DNA from: Lysinibacillus sp. FSL W8-0992
GTDB lineage: Bacteria > Bacillota > Bacilli > Bacillales_A > Planococcaceae
Length of the DNA: 64,000 bases
Reading direction: 5' to 3'
Assembly: GCF_038008685.1 (NCBI RefSeq)
Contig: NZ_JBBOZQ010000001.1
Coordinates: 2,170,001-2,234,000 of the forward strand
Position numbers and translations under genes: made by a program. The number at the start of each line of letters is the position of its first letter. Within the stretch, counting starts at the first letter, position 1. Below the pieces are notes generated by a model that did no database searches, was not told the DNA's origin, and saw only the letters and a program-made list of their open reading frames with translations. This document shows, in pieces, positions 44,402 to 55,651 of the stretch.

Positions 44402-45850
44402 ATGCGAAACCATTTATATAAAGTAATGTTAGCCATTCTAATGGTGTTCGTTTTGGGGACAAGTATTCTAGTAGATGCCTCCGCTGCATCGGTGGAAACA
44501 ACAGGTGCTGTAAAAAATGAATATACATATGAAGAAGCAGTGTTCATTACTGGAACACCAATTATTTTTAAAGGTACGAGTAAAGATATTAAAATTACAC
44601 AAAAAGAAACAAAAGGTAAATTAACAGAAACATATAATTTAAAACTAACAGCAAGTAATGGGGCGACATTAACAAGAAATATTGCCTATGAATCTGATGT
44701 TGTTAATTATGATACAATTGGGCAAAAAACTTCCAATGGGGTTGTCAAAAAATACTCTGAAAAAATTGTTGATGGAAAAATTACGTATAATTTAGCAGAC
44801 TACCAATTTTCACAAGGTACAGTAACGGATAACCGTGCAGCTTCTGATTATTTTTCAGGCAATGTTATTTCAAGAAAAACATATACCTATCAAACAGGCT
44901 CAGGAAAAAATGCAAAAACAAATACGGTAACGATAGATATTGATAGTCGTCATGCAGGCTACGAAAATTTCTGGGGTGCAACTGAAACGCAAATTACAGA
45001 ATCTATTTATACGTACAGTGATGGTACAACTAGCCATGTGAAAAACCGTTTATCAACAAGTAAATCACGTGTCCTCAATTATGAGGAAAATCCAGGTAGT
45101 TTAGCTAGCTTCGATGGGGGCTATGCGGTCGTTAGTGAAAAAGACGTAATTTCAGAATATACGTATGACTTAGCTTCTGGCAAAAAAGGTAAAGTTGATT
45201 TGGATACTGAATTTACGCCAACAATTGAACGTCTTATAATTCCGAAGTTCCGAGATTTATCTAATCATTATGCTAAAAGTGCTATCGAGAAATTATATTC
45301 TTTAGGAATCTATTCAGATACAAGTAATTTCTTTTCACCAAACACACCGATGAAGCGAATTGATTTTACAATAGCGATTGGGAAAGCAGTCGATCTCCGT
45401 GTAATGGAAGAAAAGAATACGAAAAAAACATCCACAAGTGTCTTTAAGGATGTTAAGCGTACTGTTAAAGATTATCCATATATTGAATCAGCAGTAAATA
45501 AAGGCATTATTAAAGGTGTGACACCAGATTACTTTAAACCTGATAATGCGATTACACGTGCGCAAGCAGCTGCAATATTTGTACGTGCATTAGGGCTTGA
45601 AAATAAAGCACCAGAACCTGGCTATGTTACGGAATTTAAAGATGATGCACAAATTCCAGACTATTCAAGAGACGGAATTTATATCGTCAATGAGCTTGGT
45701 CTAATGACAGGCGACCCAGTAACTGGGCGTTTTAATCCAAACCAGCCGTTAACGCGTGCTCAAGCATCTGTAGTGCTGGAACGATTCTTAAACTATTTAG
45801 AAAATGATTTAAAACAAAACTATCGAGATGATATTTTATTCTTTAACTAA
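44402..45850 (+). CDS. Exported protein with C-terminal SLH repeats
   Basis: The gene encodes 482 residues from the ATG at 44402 after AGAGGGG. A signal peptide (VMLAILMVFVLGTSILVDASAA) precedes a beta-rich domain of about 260 residues, then three S-layer homology repeats: FRDLSNHYAKSAIEKLYSLGI, FKDVKRTVKDYPYIESAVNKGI...ITRAQAAAIFVRALGL, and the last ending LTRAQASVVLERFL. SLH repeats bind pyruvylated wall polymer, so the protein should coat the cell wall. The domain before them is not recognised. It lies 17 bp upstream of the vWA protein gene. Confidence 0.88.
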   Translation: MRNHLYKVMLAILMVFVLGTSILVDASAASVETTGAVKNEYTYEEAVFITGTPIIFKGTSKDIKITQKETKGKLTETYNLKLTASNGATLTRNIAYESDVVNYDTIGQKTSNGVVKKYSEKIVDGKITYNLADYQFSQGTVTDNRAASDYFSGNVISRKTYTYQTGSGKNAKTNTVTIDIDSRHAGYENFWGATETQITESIYTYSDGTTSHVKNRLSTSKSRVLNYEENPGSLASFDGGYAVVSEKDVISEYTYDLASGKKGKVDLDTEFTPTIERLIIPKFRDLSNHYAKSAIEKLYSLGIYSDTSNFFSPNTPMKRIDFTIAIGKAVDLRVMEEKNTKKTSTSVFKDVKRTVKDYPYIESAVNKGIIKGVTPDYFKPDNAITRAQAAAIFVRALGLENKAPEPGYVTEFKDDAQIPDYSRDGIYIVNELGLMTGDPVTGRFNPNQPLTRAQASVVLERFLNYLENDLKQNYRDDILFFN

Positions 45851-45867
45851 TGAAAGGATTGAAATGA

Positions 45868-48795
45868 ATGAAGTATGCGAAAAAGGCATTGCTATTACTA
45901 GCCTGTTTTGTACTAGCTTTTATGACTTTAACACCATCAGTCACACTGGCTGCTACAACAATTCAAGATGTACCAACATCTAATAGTAAATACAAAGCCA
46001 TCTCATGGGCTGTCGATAATGATTTACTATCGTTAAATAGTGCGAATAACTTTTTACCAAACGAACAAGTAACTGAGCGAGAGCTAGTAACAATGTTTGC
46101 TAAGCTTGATAAAAACTATGCGTTATCTTATAACGAAAACGTTGCTTATAATTTTTATAGTGATTTTTATTTACCATTTGATGGAACGCATGTCATGGCG
46201 AATCGTTCAAAATCTATAACTCGAGGTCATTTTGCACGTATTTATGCTGCATTTCAAGGTTTAGATTTGGATGAGCCACAAGCTGTACAATATTTATATA
46301 CAAACGATATTTCAACTGGTAATACTGGCAAAAAAACATTTGCTGATTTCAATCCCTCTACGAAACTATCTCGTGGCGATGCAGCTGAGTTCTTATATCG
46401 TATTGTGCAAAACAATTCCTTTGCTGTACAAGGATTGAAACGATCTGCAGCAGGACGTGATAATGATAAAATTACTTTGCCAGCAGGTTTTATGGGCTCT
46501 AATAGTGGTGAGTTTGAAGAACCAAAGGATAATGAAAATGATTTTACTGGTCCCGACTATGTTAATAATGCATTACAAAGTATTGAAGTTGAAAAACCAG
46601 ATTTAATTGCGAATGGTGAGGATATGACGCCAATTACTGTATCTTTAAAAGCATGTAATGGTGACCCAATTGCCGATGATAAGTCATATACGTTCCGTGT
46701 AACTTCTTCAAATGGAGCGGATATTGTAAATGCAGCTGGAGAAGCTGTTCGTAATGTACAATCTGACGGCGCAACAGTAACAGCATTTGTTAAAGCGAAA
46801 AAGCTAACGAAATCAGTGCGTGATACGATTACTTTTGAGCTTATTAACAACACAGATCCTAGCATGAAATGTCTTGTTGGAGAAAAAATAAATGCACACG
46901 TTCGTTACTTACCACAGCCAGAATTACGCATTGATTTTAAAGTGTATGACCCAACGAACACAGATGATAACGGAAGTGTAACACCACCATATGTACAATA
47001 TGAAAAGCCACCTGAGTTTTTCACAGAAAATTTGATTGATGTATATGGTCCTGTACCGTTAAAACCGGATGCAGATGAAAAGAAATTCAGCATTGGGCAA
47101 CAAACAAATGTTACAAATGCTCTTGGTCAAGTAGAAAATATCTACTTACAATATGGTGGTTCAGATCCGAAGTATCCAGCACTTGGATATGAGAATGCCA
47201 TTTTACAATTTGAAAACTACAATATTTCGGTATATTTATTTGAAAAAATACTGAATGATCGACTAAAAGACTCAGTGACGACGCCAGCTAAGACTGAGAT
47301 TATGTACATGATTTCTGAAGATGGTCGTCCGATTTATCGCATCCAAGGAATCGATGATAATATTGCGTCACAAGTTGAAAACATCAATCCGGTTGGGGCA
47401 ATCATTCAATTAATGAGTCCAAAATACATGCCGGAAGAAAAGAATTTGACATTAGAGCATTATGATAGTGTTATGAAAATTTATGCGATTTTAACAAGCC
47501 TAAGTAATTATGAGCGTACAGTATTATTGAAATACCAAGGTGGTAAATTACTAGGACAAGTAGAAGCATATAAGAAACGTGTAGAGGCGTTAAAAGAAAG
47601 TGCTGACGCTGCAGCAAGGCCAAATGGTAAAGATAGATATACACAAGTAATGGTGACGTTAGTGAGTCCAGGTGGAGAAATTATTACCGACTATCAAGGA
47701 ACTGTAAAAATCAAATTTGATGGTGTTGAGAAAACAGCTTCCTTCGTCACGAATACTTCGGATTATTTGAATAATACAGGTGGTCCAGGAACTGCGGTCG
47801 CTTATTTTGACTCAATCATTTATGGAAAGTCTAAAATAGAAGCAACGCTCGTTAATAAAATTGATCCACGTTATGCAACAATATTGAAGTCTCTTACGGA
47901 TAAAACGATTACGAAAGAAATTTTCACAAATCCTTACTTTAGTAAAAATGCATGTACATTAGCAACTGAAGTCGCATATGTAGTTGATTACTCATCTTCT
48001 ATGAAACGTATTGACCAAACGAATTATCGCGGTAAAAAAATGGTGGAACTGATTAATCAAATACAAGCTAAAAACAATATTGTGATTGAAACGAATACAA
48101 GTGCAAACGTATTGGGTGAGGGCAGCACCGAAAATGTCTTAAAGAAAGATTTATATCGTACATCGACGGATAAAGGTGCTACAGATATCTTTGCGGGTAT
48201 AGAGTTGGCTCTTACTAAATTCTCGAACGATACAAAAACTTCTAAATCCATTGTTGTTGTGTCTGATGGTAAAACAAGCAAATCAAAAATGACAAAAGTA
48301 ATCAATGATGCGAAAAAGAAAGGCATTAAAATTTACACTGTAAGTATGGGCAAGAAAAATCAAATTAATGAGGCAACCCTTACTCAAATAGCTTCTGAAA
48401 CTGGTGGTATTTACTATCATGCTATTGATAATTTACAATTCCATCAGGTTGCTCAAAAAATAATTGATTCGATTTTATGTAAAACGTCGCCTTCAAGTTG
48501 TATTAATCCTGAGGATATCTTTGAAGAAGCGGAAGTAACATTACGAAAAGGTTATATTACAATGAATGCAAGAATTGATGGAAATTGTTCAAATGTTGCA
48601 AATGTCATTGTTCGTTATTCTTCTGTTAGCGGGGATGTTCAATTTGAACTTAAAAAGCGTAGTGATAGTGTGTTTATGTTGACTAAAAATGTACAAACTA
48701 TGTATGACTTTAAAGTTAATGGCGACATCGAGTTTCTAGCATATGATAAAGACGGAAATGTAATTTCGCAGCAAACAGTGAAAATTACAAATTAA
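45868..48795 (+). CDS. Large exported protein with SLH-like repeats and a von Willebrand A domain
   Basis: The gene encodes 975 residues. A signal peptide (LLLLACFVLAFMTLTPSVTLA) precedes diverged SLH-like repeats (about 30-190, IQDVPTSNSKYKAISWAVDN, FADFNPSTKLSRGDAAEFLYRI). An Ig/invasin-like part (about 225-340, IEVEKPDLIANGEDMTPITVS) and a long unknown middle follow, then a vWA domain at about 700-870. Its MIDAS metal site is kept: DYSSS (Asp707, Ser709, Ser711) and VVVSDGK. vWA domains bind other proteins through a metal ion. The likely role is surface adhesion or scaffolding together with the two preceding exported proteins. Confidence 0.85.
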   Translation: MKYAKKALLLLACFVLAFMTLTPSVTLAATTIQDVPTSNSKYKAISWAVDNDLLSLNSANNFLPNEQVTERELVTMFAKLDKNYALSYNENVAYNFYSDFYLPFDGTHVMANRSKSITRGHFARIYAAFQGLDLDEPQAVQYLYTNDISTGNTGKKTFADFNPSTKLSRGDAAEFLYRIVQNNSFAVQGLKRSAAGRDNDKITLPAGFMGSNSGEFEEPKDNENDFTGPDYVNNALQSIEVEKPDLIANGEDMTPITVSLKACNGDPIADDKSYTFRVTSSNGADIVNAAGEAVRNVQSDGATVTAFVKAKKLTKSVRDTITFELINNTDPSMKCLVGEKINAHVRYLPQPELRIDFKVYDPTNTDDNGSVTPPYVQYEKPPEFFTENLIDVYGPVPLKPDADEKKFSIGQQTNVTNALGQVENIYLQYGGSDPKYPALGYENAILQFENYNISVYLFEKILNDRLKDSVTTPAKTEIMYMISEDGRPIYRIQGIDDNIASQVENINPVGAIIQLMSPKYMPEEKNLTLEHYDSVMKIYAILTSLSNYERTVLLKYQGGKLLGQVEAYKKRVEALKESADAAARPNGKDRYTQVMVTLVSPGGEIITDYQGTVKIKFDGVEKTASFVTNTSDYLNNTGGPGTAVAYFDSIIYGKSKIEATLVNKIDPRYATILKSLTDKTITKEIFTNPYFSKNACTLATEVAYVVDYSSSMKRIDQTNYRGKKMVELINQIQAKNNIVIETNTSANVLGEGSTENVLKKDLYRTSTDKGATDIFAGIELALTKFSNDTKTSKSIVVVSDGKTSKSKMTKVINDAKKKGIKIYTVSMGKKNQINEATLTQIASETGGIYYHAIDNLQFHQVAQKIIDSILCKTSPSSCINPEDIFEEAEVTLRKGYITMNARIDGNCSNVANVIVRYSSVSGDVQFELKKRSDSVFMLTKNVQTMYDFKVNGDIEFLAYDKDGNVISQQTVKITN

Positions 48796-48823
48796 TAATA
48801 TTGCTCTTATATAGAGCGATTCT

Positions 48824-48877
48824 AGACTGTAGATGAACTCAAATGATTTTTTGAGTCGTCTACAGTCTATTTATATT
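48824..48877 (+). terminator. Terminator of the exported-protein cluster
   Basis: AGACTGTAGATGAACTCAAA pairs with TTTGAGTCGTCTACAGTCT (one mismatch), followed by ATTTATATT. Confidence 0.85.
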
Positions 48878-49021
48878 GTGTTGTGAAGTAGAGCTAAAAG
48901 TCATTTCTATTTAAACCATCACAATCAACTGTATTTTCCTTATTTTCGACACAAGATGCTACTGCATAGTTAAGCCCAGTTTTTAAATTTGAAACAAGCA
49001 GTATAATTTGTTAAACTTAGT

Positions 49022-49036
49022 TTATAATAATTCTAA
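49022..49036. promoter_or_regulatory. PerR-box-like sequence upstream of hemA
   Basis: TTATAATAATTCTAA matches the PerR consensus TTATAATNATTATAA at all but one defined position. In B. subtilis PerR represses hemAXCDBL and peroxide relieves it, so the context fits. It lies about 110 bp before the hemA start. Confidence 0.55.
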
Positions 49037-49102
49037 TGTAGAAAATGAATTATAGTTCTTCATGACATGTTCACAAATTATAGATGAACTATTGTCGAAC
49101 TG

Positions 49103-49111
49103 TGCTATAAT
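49103..49111 (+). promoter_or_regulatory. Extended -10 promoter element for hemA
   Basis: TGCTATAAT (TGN plus a consensus -10) lies 36 bp before the hemA start. No good -35 is seen, as is common for extended -10 promoters. Confidence 0.45.
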
Positions 49112-49146
49112 GAGATTTGTGAATTAGAACGTGTGAGGTGTTATTC

Positions 49147-50511
49147 ATGCATACCATCGTAGTAGGCTTGAATTATAAATCAGCGCCAGTTGAAATTCGT
49201 GAAAAGCTATCTTTCATAGAGAGCGAGCTACCACAAGCAATGGAAGCGCTGCAAAAACAAAAAAGTATATTGGAAAACGTCATAGTTTCGACGTGTAATC
49301 GGACAGAAATATATGCAGTAGTTGATCAATTGCATACTGGCCGACACTATGTAAAGCAATTTTTAGCAGATTGGTTTAACTTGCCTGTGGAGACTTTTTC
49401 TTCTTATTTAACAATCCGAGAAGAAGATGAGGCATTAGAGCATTTGTTTAAAGTAACAGCTGGAATTGATTCAATGGTACTTGGTGAAACTCAAATTTTA
49501 GGACAAGTGAAGAAAAGCTTCTTAAATGGACAAGAGATTGGGACGACAGGTACGGTCTACAATCAGTTATTTAAACAAGCAGTCACATTTGCGAAGCGAG
49601 CACATAGCGAAACAGCTATCGGAGAGAATGCGGTATCTGTTTCATATGCAGCAGTAGAATTAGCAAAGAAAATTTTTGGATCTTTACAGCGCAAGCATGT
49701 TGCTATTTTAGGTGCAGGTAAAATGGGCGAACTTGCCATTGAAAATTTATATGGCAATGGCGTAGGAAAAGTAACGGTTATTAACCGTACGTTTGAAAAA
49801 GCAGAGACTTTAGCTGCTAAATTCCAAGGCGAAGCAAAATCAATGAGGGAATTACAATGCTCGTTACTTGAGGCCGACATTTTAATTACGTCTACAGGTG
49901 CAACAGATTTTGTTATTGATTATGAATTAATGCAACTTGTCGAACGCTTACGTAAAGGTAAACCATTATTTATGGTAGATATTGCGGTACCACGTGATAT
50001 TGATCCACGTGTTGGAGACTTACCAAACGTTTTCTTATATGATATCGATGATTTACAAGGTATTGTAGAAGCAAACTTAGCAGAGCGTGAACGTGCAGCA
50101 GCAGAAATTACACAAATGATTGGTAAAGAAGTTGTACAATTTAAAGATTGGTTTGCTACGCTAGGTGTCGTGCCAGTTATCTCGGCTTTACGTAAAAAAG
50201 CAAATCAAATTCAAGAAGAAACAATGATCAGTATTGAAAATAAAATGCCAGAGTTAACGGATCGTGAACGTAAGATATTAAGCAAGCATACAAAATCAAT
50301 TATTAATCAATTATTAAAAGAGCCTATCTTACAAGCTAAAGAAATGGCAAATTCATCAAAAGCAAATGAACAGTTACGTTTATTCCAACAAATTTTTGGC
50401 ATTGAAGATGCTGTGGAAGTAGAAGTAGATATGATGAGCAAGCAAGAGCTTGAGCGTAAAGAACGTTTACAGTCATCGCAAACACCTACCGAACCAAAGT
50501 ATTCTTTCTAG
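49147..50511 (+). CDS. hemA: Glutamyl-tRNA reductase
   Basis: The gene encodes 454 residues from the ATG at 49147 (GAGGTG at 49134-49139). It makes glutamate-1-semialdehyde from glutamyl-tRNA and NADPH, the first step of tetrapyrrole synthesis. The catalytic Cys50 is in STCNRTE; other marks are [17 protein letters not shown], the NADPH site [11 protein letters not shown], and [11 protein letters not shown]. The helical C-terminal dimerisation domain is complete. A strong terminator follows, so hemX and later genes may also have their own promoter. Confidence 0.97.
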   Translation: MHTIVVGLNYKSAPVEIREKLSFIESELPQAMEALQKQKSILENVIVSTCNRTEIYAVVDQLHTGRHYVKQFLADWFNLPVETFSSYLTIREEDEALEHLFKVTAGIDSMVLGETQILGQVKKSFLNGQEIGTTGTVYNQLFKQAVTFAKRAHSETAIGENAVSVSYAAVELAKKIFGSLQRKHVAILGAGKMGELAIENLYGNGVGKVTVINRTFEKAETLAAKFQGEAKSMRELQCSLLEADILITSTGATDFVIDYELMQLVERLRKGKPLFMVDIAVPRDIDPRVGDLPNVFLYDIDDLQGIVEANLAERERAAAEITQMIGKEVVQFKDWFATLGVVPVISALRKKANQIQEETMISIENKMPELTDRERKILSKHTKSIINQLLKEPILQAKEMANSSKANEQLRLFQQIFGIEDAVEVEVDMMSKQELERKERLQSSQTPTEPKYSF

Positions 50512-50621
50512 ATATGTCTAGACATTCAAGCTCCACAATCGCTTGAGGTTCACGATGTGAGTCATGTAGCAATAGCGCTAATTGCGTAGTTTTGCTGACG
50601 TGTGCGAACTTGAAATTACAT

Positions 50622-50674
50622 GAGGCGTTTTCGTATCTGTATGGTAAACTAAAGATACGAAAACGTCTTTTTTT
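50622..50674 (+). terminator. Terminator between hemA and hemX
   Basis: GAGGCGTTTTCGTATC pairs with GATACGAAAACGTC, followed by seven T. It is stronger than expected inside the hem operon. Confidence 0.85.
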
Positions 50675-50733
50675 AGGCTGGGATACTGTTTATAGTAACT
50701 TTAGCACTTTTTGATATAAAGAAGGGATGTCCA

Positions 50734-51561
50734 TTGGCTGATTTGACAATGACAAGGCTCTATGAAGTAATGATCGTCTTGTACGCGATCAGTCTAGTGT
50801 TTTACTTTACTGATTACTTTTATAAGCAAGTACAAACAAGGCGAATTGCTTTTTGGCTTGTTTCATTTGTATGGGTAATTCAAAGTGCCATAATTATTTT
50901 AACTTTTGTAGAAACAAAACGATTCCCGATTTTATCCTTGTATGAGGGGATTCTTTTCTATTCCTGGTTACTTGTATCACTGTCGATTATTCTCCATTGT
51001 ATAGCGAGAGTCGATTTACCAGTATTTATTATCAATATATTAGGATTTGTATTTGCTAGTATATTCACATTTATGCCGAAAAGACCGACGGGTGCAGTAG
51101 GAGAGACTTTAATTTCCGAAATGCTCTTTATCCATATTTCATTTGCAATCTTATCGTATGCTGCTTTTACGTTAACTTTTGTGTTTGCGATATTGTATTT
51201 AATCTTATATCGTTTATTAAAAAAGAAAAAGTGGTCTCAACTATGGACACGTTTGCCGTCACTACAGCAAACGAGCAATTGGATGAACATATCATTTTTT
51301 ATTGGTATTCCAATGCTATTCATAAGTTTAATTTTAGGGTTTGAATGGGCATTATTAAGATTAGAGAGTTTATCTATCTTTGATGCGAAGATAATAGGGT
51401 CCTTTATCATTTTAGTATTATATTGCTGTATTTTATATGTGAATCGTAAAAGTAAGCTGACTGGTACTAATTATGCGTGGGTACATATCTATGCATATTT
51501 ATTAGTTGTTGTAAACTTCTTTTTAGGGAGTAGCTTATCTCGATTCCATTTATGGTATTAG
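50734..51561 (+). CDS. hemX: HemX, CcsA-like membrane protein
   Basis: The gene encodes 275 residues from a TTG at 50734 (GAAGGGATG upstream; an ATG at 50749 is possible). It has about eight membrane helices and resembles the cytochrome c assembly protein CcsA fold (ILSLYEGILFYSWLLVSL, LFIHISFAILSYAAFTLTFVF, FFLGSSLSRFHLWY). In B. subtilis HemX lowers the amount of HemA protein, giving feedback control of heme synthesis. Its place between hemA and hemC is the standard one. Confidence 0.92.
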   Translation: MADLTMTRLYEVMIVLYAISLVFYFTDYFYKQVQTRRIAFWLVSFVWVIQSAIIILTFVETKRFPILSLYEGILFYSWLLVSLSIILHCIARVDLPVFIINILGFVFASIFTFMPKRPTGAVGETLISEMLFIHISFAILSYAAFTLTFVFAILYLILYRLLKKKKWSQLWTRLPSLQQTSNWMNISFFIGIPMLFISLILGFEWALLRLESLSIFDAKIIGSFIILVLYCCILYVNRKSKLTGTNYAWVHIYAYLLVVVNFFLGSSLSRFHLWY

Positions 51562-51579
51562 AAGAAAGGTTGGAGACTG

Positions 51580-52512
51580 TTGAGAAAAATTATTGTAGGT
51601 TCTAGGAGAAGTAAATTAGCATTAACGCAAACAAATTGGTTCATCAATGAGCTAAAGGCAGCAGGTGCGCCGTTTGAATTTGAAGTAAAAGAAATTGTGA
51701 CAAAAGGCGATCAAATTTTAGACGTCCAACTTTCTAAAGTTGGCGGTAAAGGGCTTTTTGTAAAAGAAATTGAACAGGCACTTTTTGATAAGGAAATTGA
51801 CTTTGCTGTTCATTCTATGAAAGATATGCCTGCGGTACTACCTGAAGGTTTAGTCATTGGTTGTATCCCACCACGTGAAGATGCGCGTGATGCATTTATT
51901 TCTAAAGGTCATGTGAAGTTTGCAGATCTTCCTGCAGGAGCGGTAGTTGGGACAAGTTCTCTTCGACGTAGCGCTCAACTCTTAACGATGCGTCCAGATA
52001 TTGAAATAAAATGGATTCGTGGGAATGTAGATACACGTTTAGCAAAACTTGAAACAGAAGAATATGATGCGATTATTTTAGCTGCTGCAGGGTTAAAACG
52101 ACTTGGCTGGAGCGATGATGTCGTAACCGAATTTTTATCAGTTGAAAATTGTCTGCCAGCAGTAGCGCAAGGTTCTTTAGGTATTGAATGCCGTAAAGAT
52201 GACGCTGAATTATTAGCTGAACTAGCAAAATTAACTGATAATGCTACATGGCAAGAGGCACATGCAGAACGTGCTTTCTTAGCAGCTATGGATGGCGGTT
52301 GCCAAGTGCCTATCGCAGGGTATGCAAAGCTTAATGGGGAAGAAATTACACTTACAGGTTTAGTTGCTGCACCAGATGCATCTGTAATTTATAAAGAGAC
52401 TGTAAATGGTATTGATGCCGAAACAATTGGCAAAGAACTTGCTGAGATGTTAACGAAGCAAGGTGCCTATGATTTAATTCAACGTGTGAAGGCAGAGCAA
52501 GATGCAAAATAG
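51580..52512 (+). CDS. hemC: Porphobilinogen deaminase (hydroxymethylbilane synthase)
   Basis: The gene encodes 310 residues from a TTG at 51580 after AAAGGTTGGAG. It joins four porphobilinogens into hydroxymethylbilane. Marks are [40 protein letters not shown] and the dipyrromethane-cofactor Cys241 in [13 protein letters not shown]. hemD overlaps its end by 11 bases. Confidence 0.97.
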   Translation: MRKIIVGSRRSKLALTQTNWFINELKAAGAPFEFEVKEIVTKGDQILDVQLSKVGGKGLFVKEIEQALFDKEIDFAVHSMKDMPAVLPEGLVIGCIPPREDARDAFISKGHVKFADLPAGAVVGTSSLRRSAQLLTMRPDIEIKWIRGNVDTRLAKLETEEYDAIILAAAGLKRLGWSDDVVTEFLSVENCLPAVAQGSLGIECRKDDAELLAELAKLTDNATWQEAHAERAFLAAMDGGCQVPIAGYAKLNGEEITLTGLVAAPDASVIYKETVNGIDAETIGKELAEMLTKQGAYDLIQRVKAEQDAK

Positions 52513-53263
52513 TTTACCTTTACAGGGTAAAACAATCGTTTTAACAGGAACATCTAAAACAGCAACAGTTGTAGAAGATATTTCCTCTTTAGGTGGTCAG
52601 GCAGTTTTTGCCCCATTGATAGAAACTTGCGAAATTATCGACATAAATGATGGCGTGCATTTAGAATGTGCGCGTCAATTTAACTGGCTAATCTTTACGA
52701 GTCAAAATGCGGTAGATGCTTTTGCTAAGAAGATGGATCGCAGTCATTTACGTGCAAGTCATTTTCAAGGGAAAATTGCATCTATTGGAACTAAAACTAC
52801 TGAGGCATTAGAGAAGTTAGGATTTCAAGTTAGCTTCATGCCATCAGTATTTAGTGCTGATGTATTTGTTAAAGAGTTTCCAATTATTGCAGGGGACAAT
52901 CCAACATGTTTATTTATTCGTGGAGAAAAAGCGAAAAAAACGTTAAAGGAAGGTTTGCCCTTTAAACTTAAAGAATGGACCGTTTATGAAACGATTGAGC
53001 GCCACGACCAAAAACAAGTAATTATTGATTGCATTCAGGAGTATGCAGACGTCACAGTAATATTTGCAAGTCCTTCAGCTGTAGATGTATATGCATTGGA
53101 TGTAGCATCAATCGTTGGTTGGGAAACGGTACGTGTGGCAGCAATCGGTCATATTACAGAAGCAGCTATTTTAAACCACGGTGCTGCTGTAGACATTAAG
53201 CCGAGTGTTTATACAATGCAAGCAGTCATCGAGGAATTAACGAAAGTAGAGGAAAGAAAATGA
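52502..53263 (+). CDS. hemD: Uroporphyrinogen-III synthase
   Basis: The gene encodes 253 residues, overlapping hemC by 11 bases and hemB by 4. HemD closes hydroxymethylbilane with inversion of ring D. The family is poorly conserved, but the two-lobed layout is clear: [56 protein letters not shown] and [12 protein letters not shown]. Position in the hem operon supports the call. Confidence 0.95.
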   Translation: MQNSLPLQGKTIVLTGTSKTATVVEDISSLGGQAVFAPLIETCEIIDINDGVHLECARQFNWLIFTSQNAVDAFAKKMDRSHLRASHFQGKIASIGTKTTEALEKLGFQVSFMPSVFSADVFVKEFPIIAGDNPTCLFIRGEKAKKTLKEGLPFKLKEWTVYETIERHDQKQVIIDCIQEYADVTVIFASPSAVDVYALDVASIVGWETVRVAAIGHITEAAILNHGAAVDIKPSVYTMQAVIEELTKVEERK

Positions 53264-54240
53264 CAAATTTACAATTTCAAAGACATCGTCGTTTACGCGC
53301 AAATGCAACGATTCGATCTATGGTAAAAGAAACTTATTTACACAAAGAGGACTTAATTTATCCGATTTTCGTTATTGAAGGCGAAAATATTAAAAATGAA
53401 GTTCAGTCTATGCCAGGTGTTTTTCAATTTTCATTAGATAACCTAGGTGCTGAAGTTGATGAAGTTGTTGCTTTAGGTATACCTTCTGTTATTTTATTCG
53501 GTTTACCAGCGGAAAAAGATGCGGTTGGTACGGGTGCTTTCCATGATCATGGCATTGTACAAGAAGCTACGCGCCTTATTAAAGAACGTCATCCAAATCT
53601 TTTAGTTATTGCAGATACATGCCTTTGTGAATTTACAGACCATGGTCATTGTGGCTTAATCGAGGGCGACCAGATTTTAAATGACGCTTCTCTTGATGTT
53701 TTAGCACGCACTGCTGTATCACAAGCACAAGCAGGGGCAGATATTATTGCGCCATCGAATATGATGGATGGCTTTGTTGCTGCAATACGTACTGGTCTTG
53801 ACGAAGCTGGATTTGAAAATGTACCGATTATGTCATATGCCGTAAAATATGCATCAAGCTACTATGGTCCTTTCCGTGATGCGGCTGATGGAGCACCACA
53901 ATTTGGGGATCGTAAATCGTACCAGATGGATCCATCAAATCGTATGGAAGCTTTCCGTGAGGCAGAATCTGATATCGAAGAAGGTGCAGATTTCTTAATC
54001 GTTAAACCAGCTCTTAGCTATTTAGATATTATTCGAGATATGAAAAATAACTATACATTACCGATTGTTGCCTATAACGTATCTGGTGAATATGCAATGA
54101 TTAAAGCTGCAGCTATTAATGGCTGGATTGAAGAGAAAAAAGTCGTGCTTGAAACATTGCTAGGTATGAAGCGAGCAGGCTCTGATTTAATTATCACATA
54201 TCATGCTAAAGATGTAGCACGTTGGTTGGAGGAGAAATAA
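53260..54240 (+). CDS. hemB: Delta-aminolevulinic acid dehydratase (porphobilinogen synthase)
   Basis: The gene encodes 326 residues; its ATG overlaps the hemD stop (ATGA). It condenses two aminolevulinates. The Cys-rich zinc motif [15 protein letters not shown] shows a zinc-type enzyme. The Schiff-base lysines are in [15 protein letters not shown] and [12 protein letters not shown]. The ribosome binding site of hemL lies in its last codons. Confidence 0.97.
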   Translation: MTNLQFQRHRRLRANATIRSMVKETYLHKEDLIYPIFVIEGENIKNEVQSMPGVFQFSLDNLGAEVDEVVALGIPSVILFGLPAEKDAVGTGAFHDHGIVQEATRLIKERHPNLLVIADTCLCEFTDHGHCGLIEGDQILNDASLDVLARTAVSQAQAGADIIAPSNMMDGFVAAIRTGLDEAGFENVPIMSYAVKYASSYYGPFRDAADGAPQFGDRKSYQMDPSNRMEAFREAESDIEEGADFLIVKPALSYLDIIRDMKNNYTLPIVAYNVSGEYAMIKAAAINGWIEEKKVVLETLLGMKRAGSDLIITYHAKDVARWLEEK

Positions 54241-55533
54241 ATGGCGCGTTCTTATGAAAAATCAAAGCAAGCATATGCAGAAGCTATTAACTTAATGCCA
54301 GGTGGGGTTAGTAGCCCAGTTCGTGCATTTAAATCTGTCAACATGGACCCGATATTTATGGAATCTGGTCACGGTGCAATTATTAAAGACATTGATGGCA
54401 ATGAATATATCGATTACGTATTATCATGGGGGCCTTTAATTTTAGGTCATACTCATCCAGACGTTGTAAAAGCTATTGCTGAAACAGCAGCAAAAGGCTC
54501 TTCATTTGGCGCACCTAGTTATACAGAAAATCGATTAGCTAAATTAGTATTGGATCGTCTGCCTGGTATGGAGATGATTCGCTTTGTATCATCTGGAACA
54601 GAGGCAACGATGTCTGCATTACGTGTAGCGCGCGGTGTAACAGGACGCGATAAAATTTTGAAATTTGAAGGGTCATATCATGGTCATGGTGACTCATTAC
54701 TTATTAAAGCTGGCTCAGGTGTAGCAACATTAGGCTTACCTGATAGCCCTGGTGTACCAGCGGATATTGCTCGTAATACATTAACGGTTGCTTATAATGA
54801 TTTAGAAGGTGCTCAACAAGTATTCGAAAAATTTGGTACAGAGCTTGCTGCAATTATCGTTGAACCAGTGGCAGGTAATATGGGCGTTGTACCGCCGCAA
54901 CCAGGTTTCCTCGAAGGTTTACGTGAGTTAACAACTAAACATGGTGCATTGTTAATCTTTGATGAAGTAATGACGGGCTTCCGAGTGGACTATGGCTGTG
55001 CTCAAGGTTACTTTGGTGTGACACCTGATATGACAACGCTAGGAAAAGTAATTGGTGGCGGGCTGCCTGTAGGTGCGTTTGCTGGTAAAAAGGAAATTAT
55101 GGAGCAAGTAGCACCAGCTGGGCCGATTTATCAAGCTGGCACACTATCAGGTAATCCATTAGCAATGACAGCAGGCTATGAAACTTTATCACGCCTTGAT
55201 GCAAACTCCTATGAGTATTTTAAAAAATTAGGAGATCAATTAGAGGAAGGTTTCCGTGCAGCTGCTACAAAATACAATATTCCACATACTGTTAATCGTG
55301 CAGGTTCTATGATTGGTTTCTTCTTTACGAATGAAGATGTAATAGATTTTGCTTCAGCAAAAACGTCTGACTTACAATTATTTGCTGAATATTTCCGCTT
55401 AATGGCAGAGGAAGGTATTTTCTTACCACCTTCACAATTTGAAGGATTATTTATTTCGACTGCACATACAGAAGAGCATATTGCGAAAACTGTCGCAGCC
55501 TTCCATAAAGTGTTTGAACAATTAGCAAAATAA
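54241..55533 (+). CDS. hemL: Glutamate-1-semialdehyde 2,1-aminomutase
   Basis: The gene encodes 430 residues, starting on the base after the hemB stop. It is a PLP enzyme that turns glutamate-1-semialdehyde into 5-aminolevulinate. The PLP lysine is K269 in [14 protein letters not shown]; other marks are [34 protein letters not shown] and the gating-loop [10 protein letters not shown]. It is the last gene of the operon. Confidence 0.97.
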   Translation: MARSYEKSKQAYAEAINLMPGGVSSPVRAFKSVNMDPIFMESGHGAIIKDIDGNEYIDYVLSWGPLILGHTHPDVVKAIAETAAKGSSFGAPSYTENRLAKLVLDRLPGMEMIRFVSSGTEATMSALRVARGVTGRDKILKFEGSYHGHGDSLLIKAGSGVATLGLPDSPGVPADIARNTLTVAYNDLEGAQQVFEKFGTELAAIIVEPVAGNMGVVPPQPGFLEGLRELTTKHGALLIFDEVMTGFRVDYGCAQGYFGVTPDMTTLGKVIGGGLPVGAFAGKKEIMEQVAPAGPIYQAGTLSGNPLAMTAGYETLSRLDANSYEYFKKLGDQLEEGFRAAATKYNIPHTVNRAGSMIGFFFTNEDVIDFASAKTSDLQLFAEYFRLMAEEGIFLPPSQFEGLFISTAHTEEHIAKTVAAFHKVFEQLAK

Positions 55534-55536
55534 CAT

Positions 55537-55567
55537 AAAGCCATCCATTTAGGGTGGCTTTTTTTAT
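55537..55567 (+). terminator. Terminator of the hem operon
   Basis: AAGCCATCC pairs with GGGTGGCTT (one wobble) around a short loop; seven T follow. Confidence 0.85.
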
Positions 55568-55651
55568 TAAAATTAAAACTTTCAGCATAGCCAAATTGTG
55601 GGCGTTTTAGTTTATAATAAAACTATTCATAATAGAAAGTAGTGAATTAAA

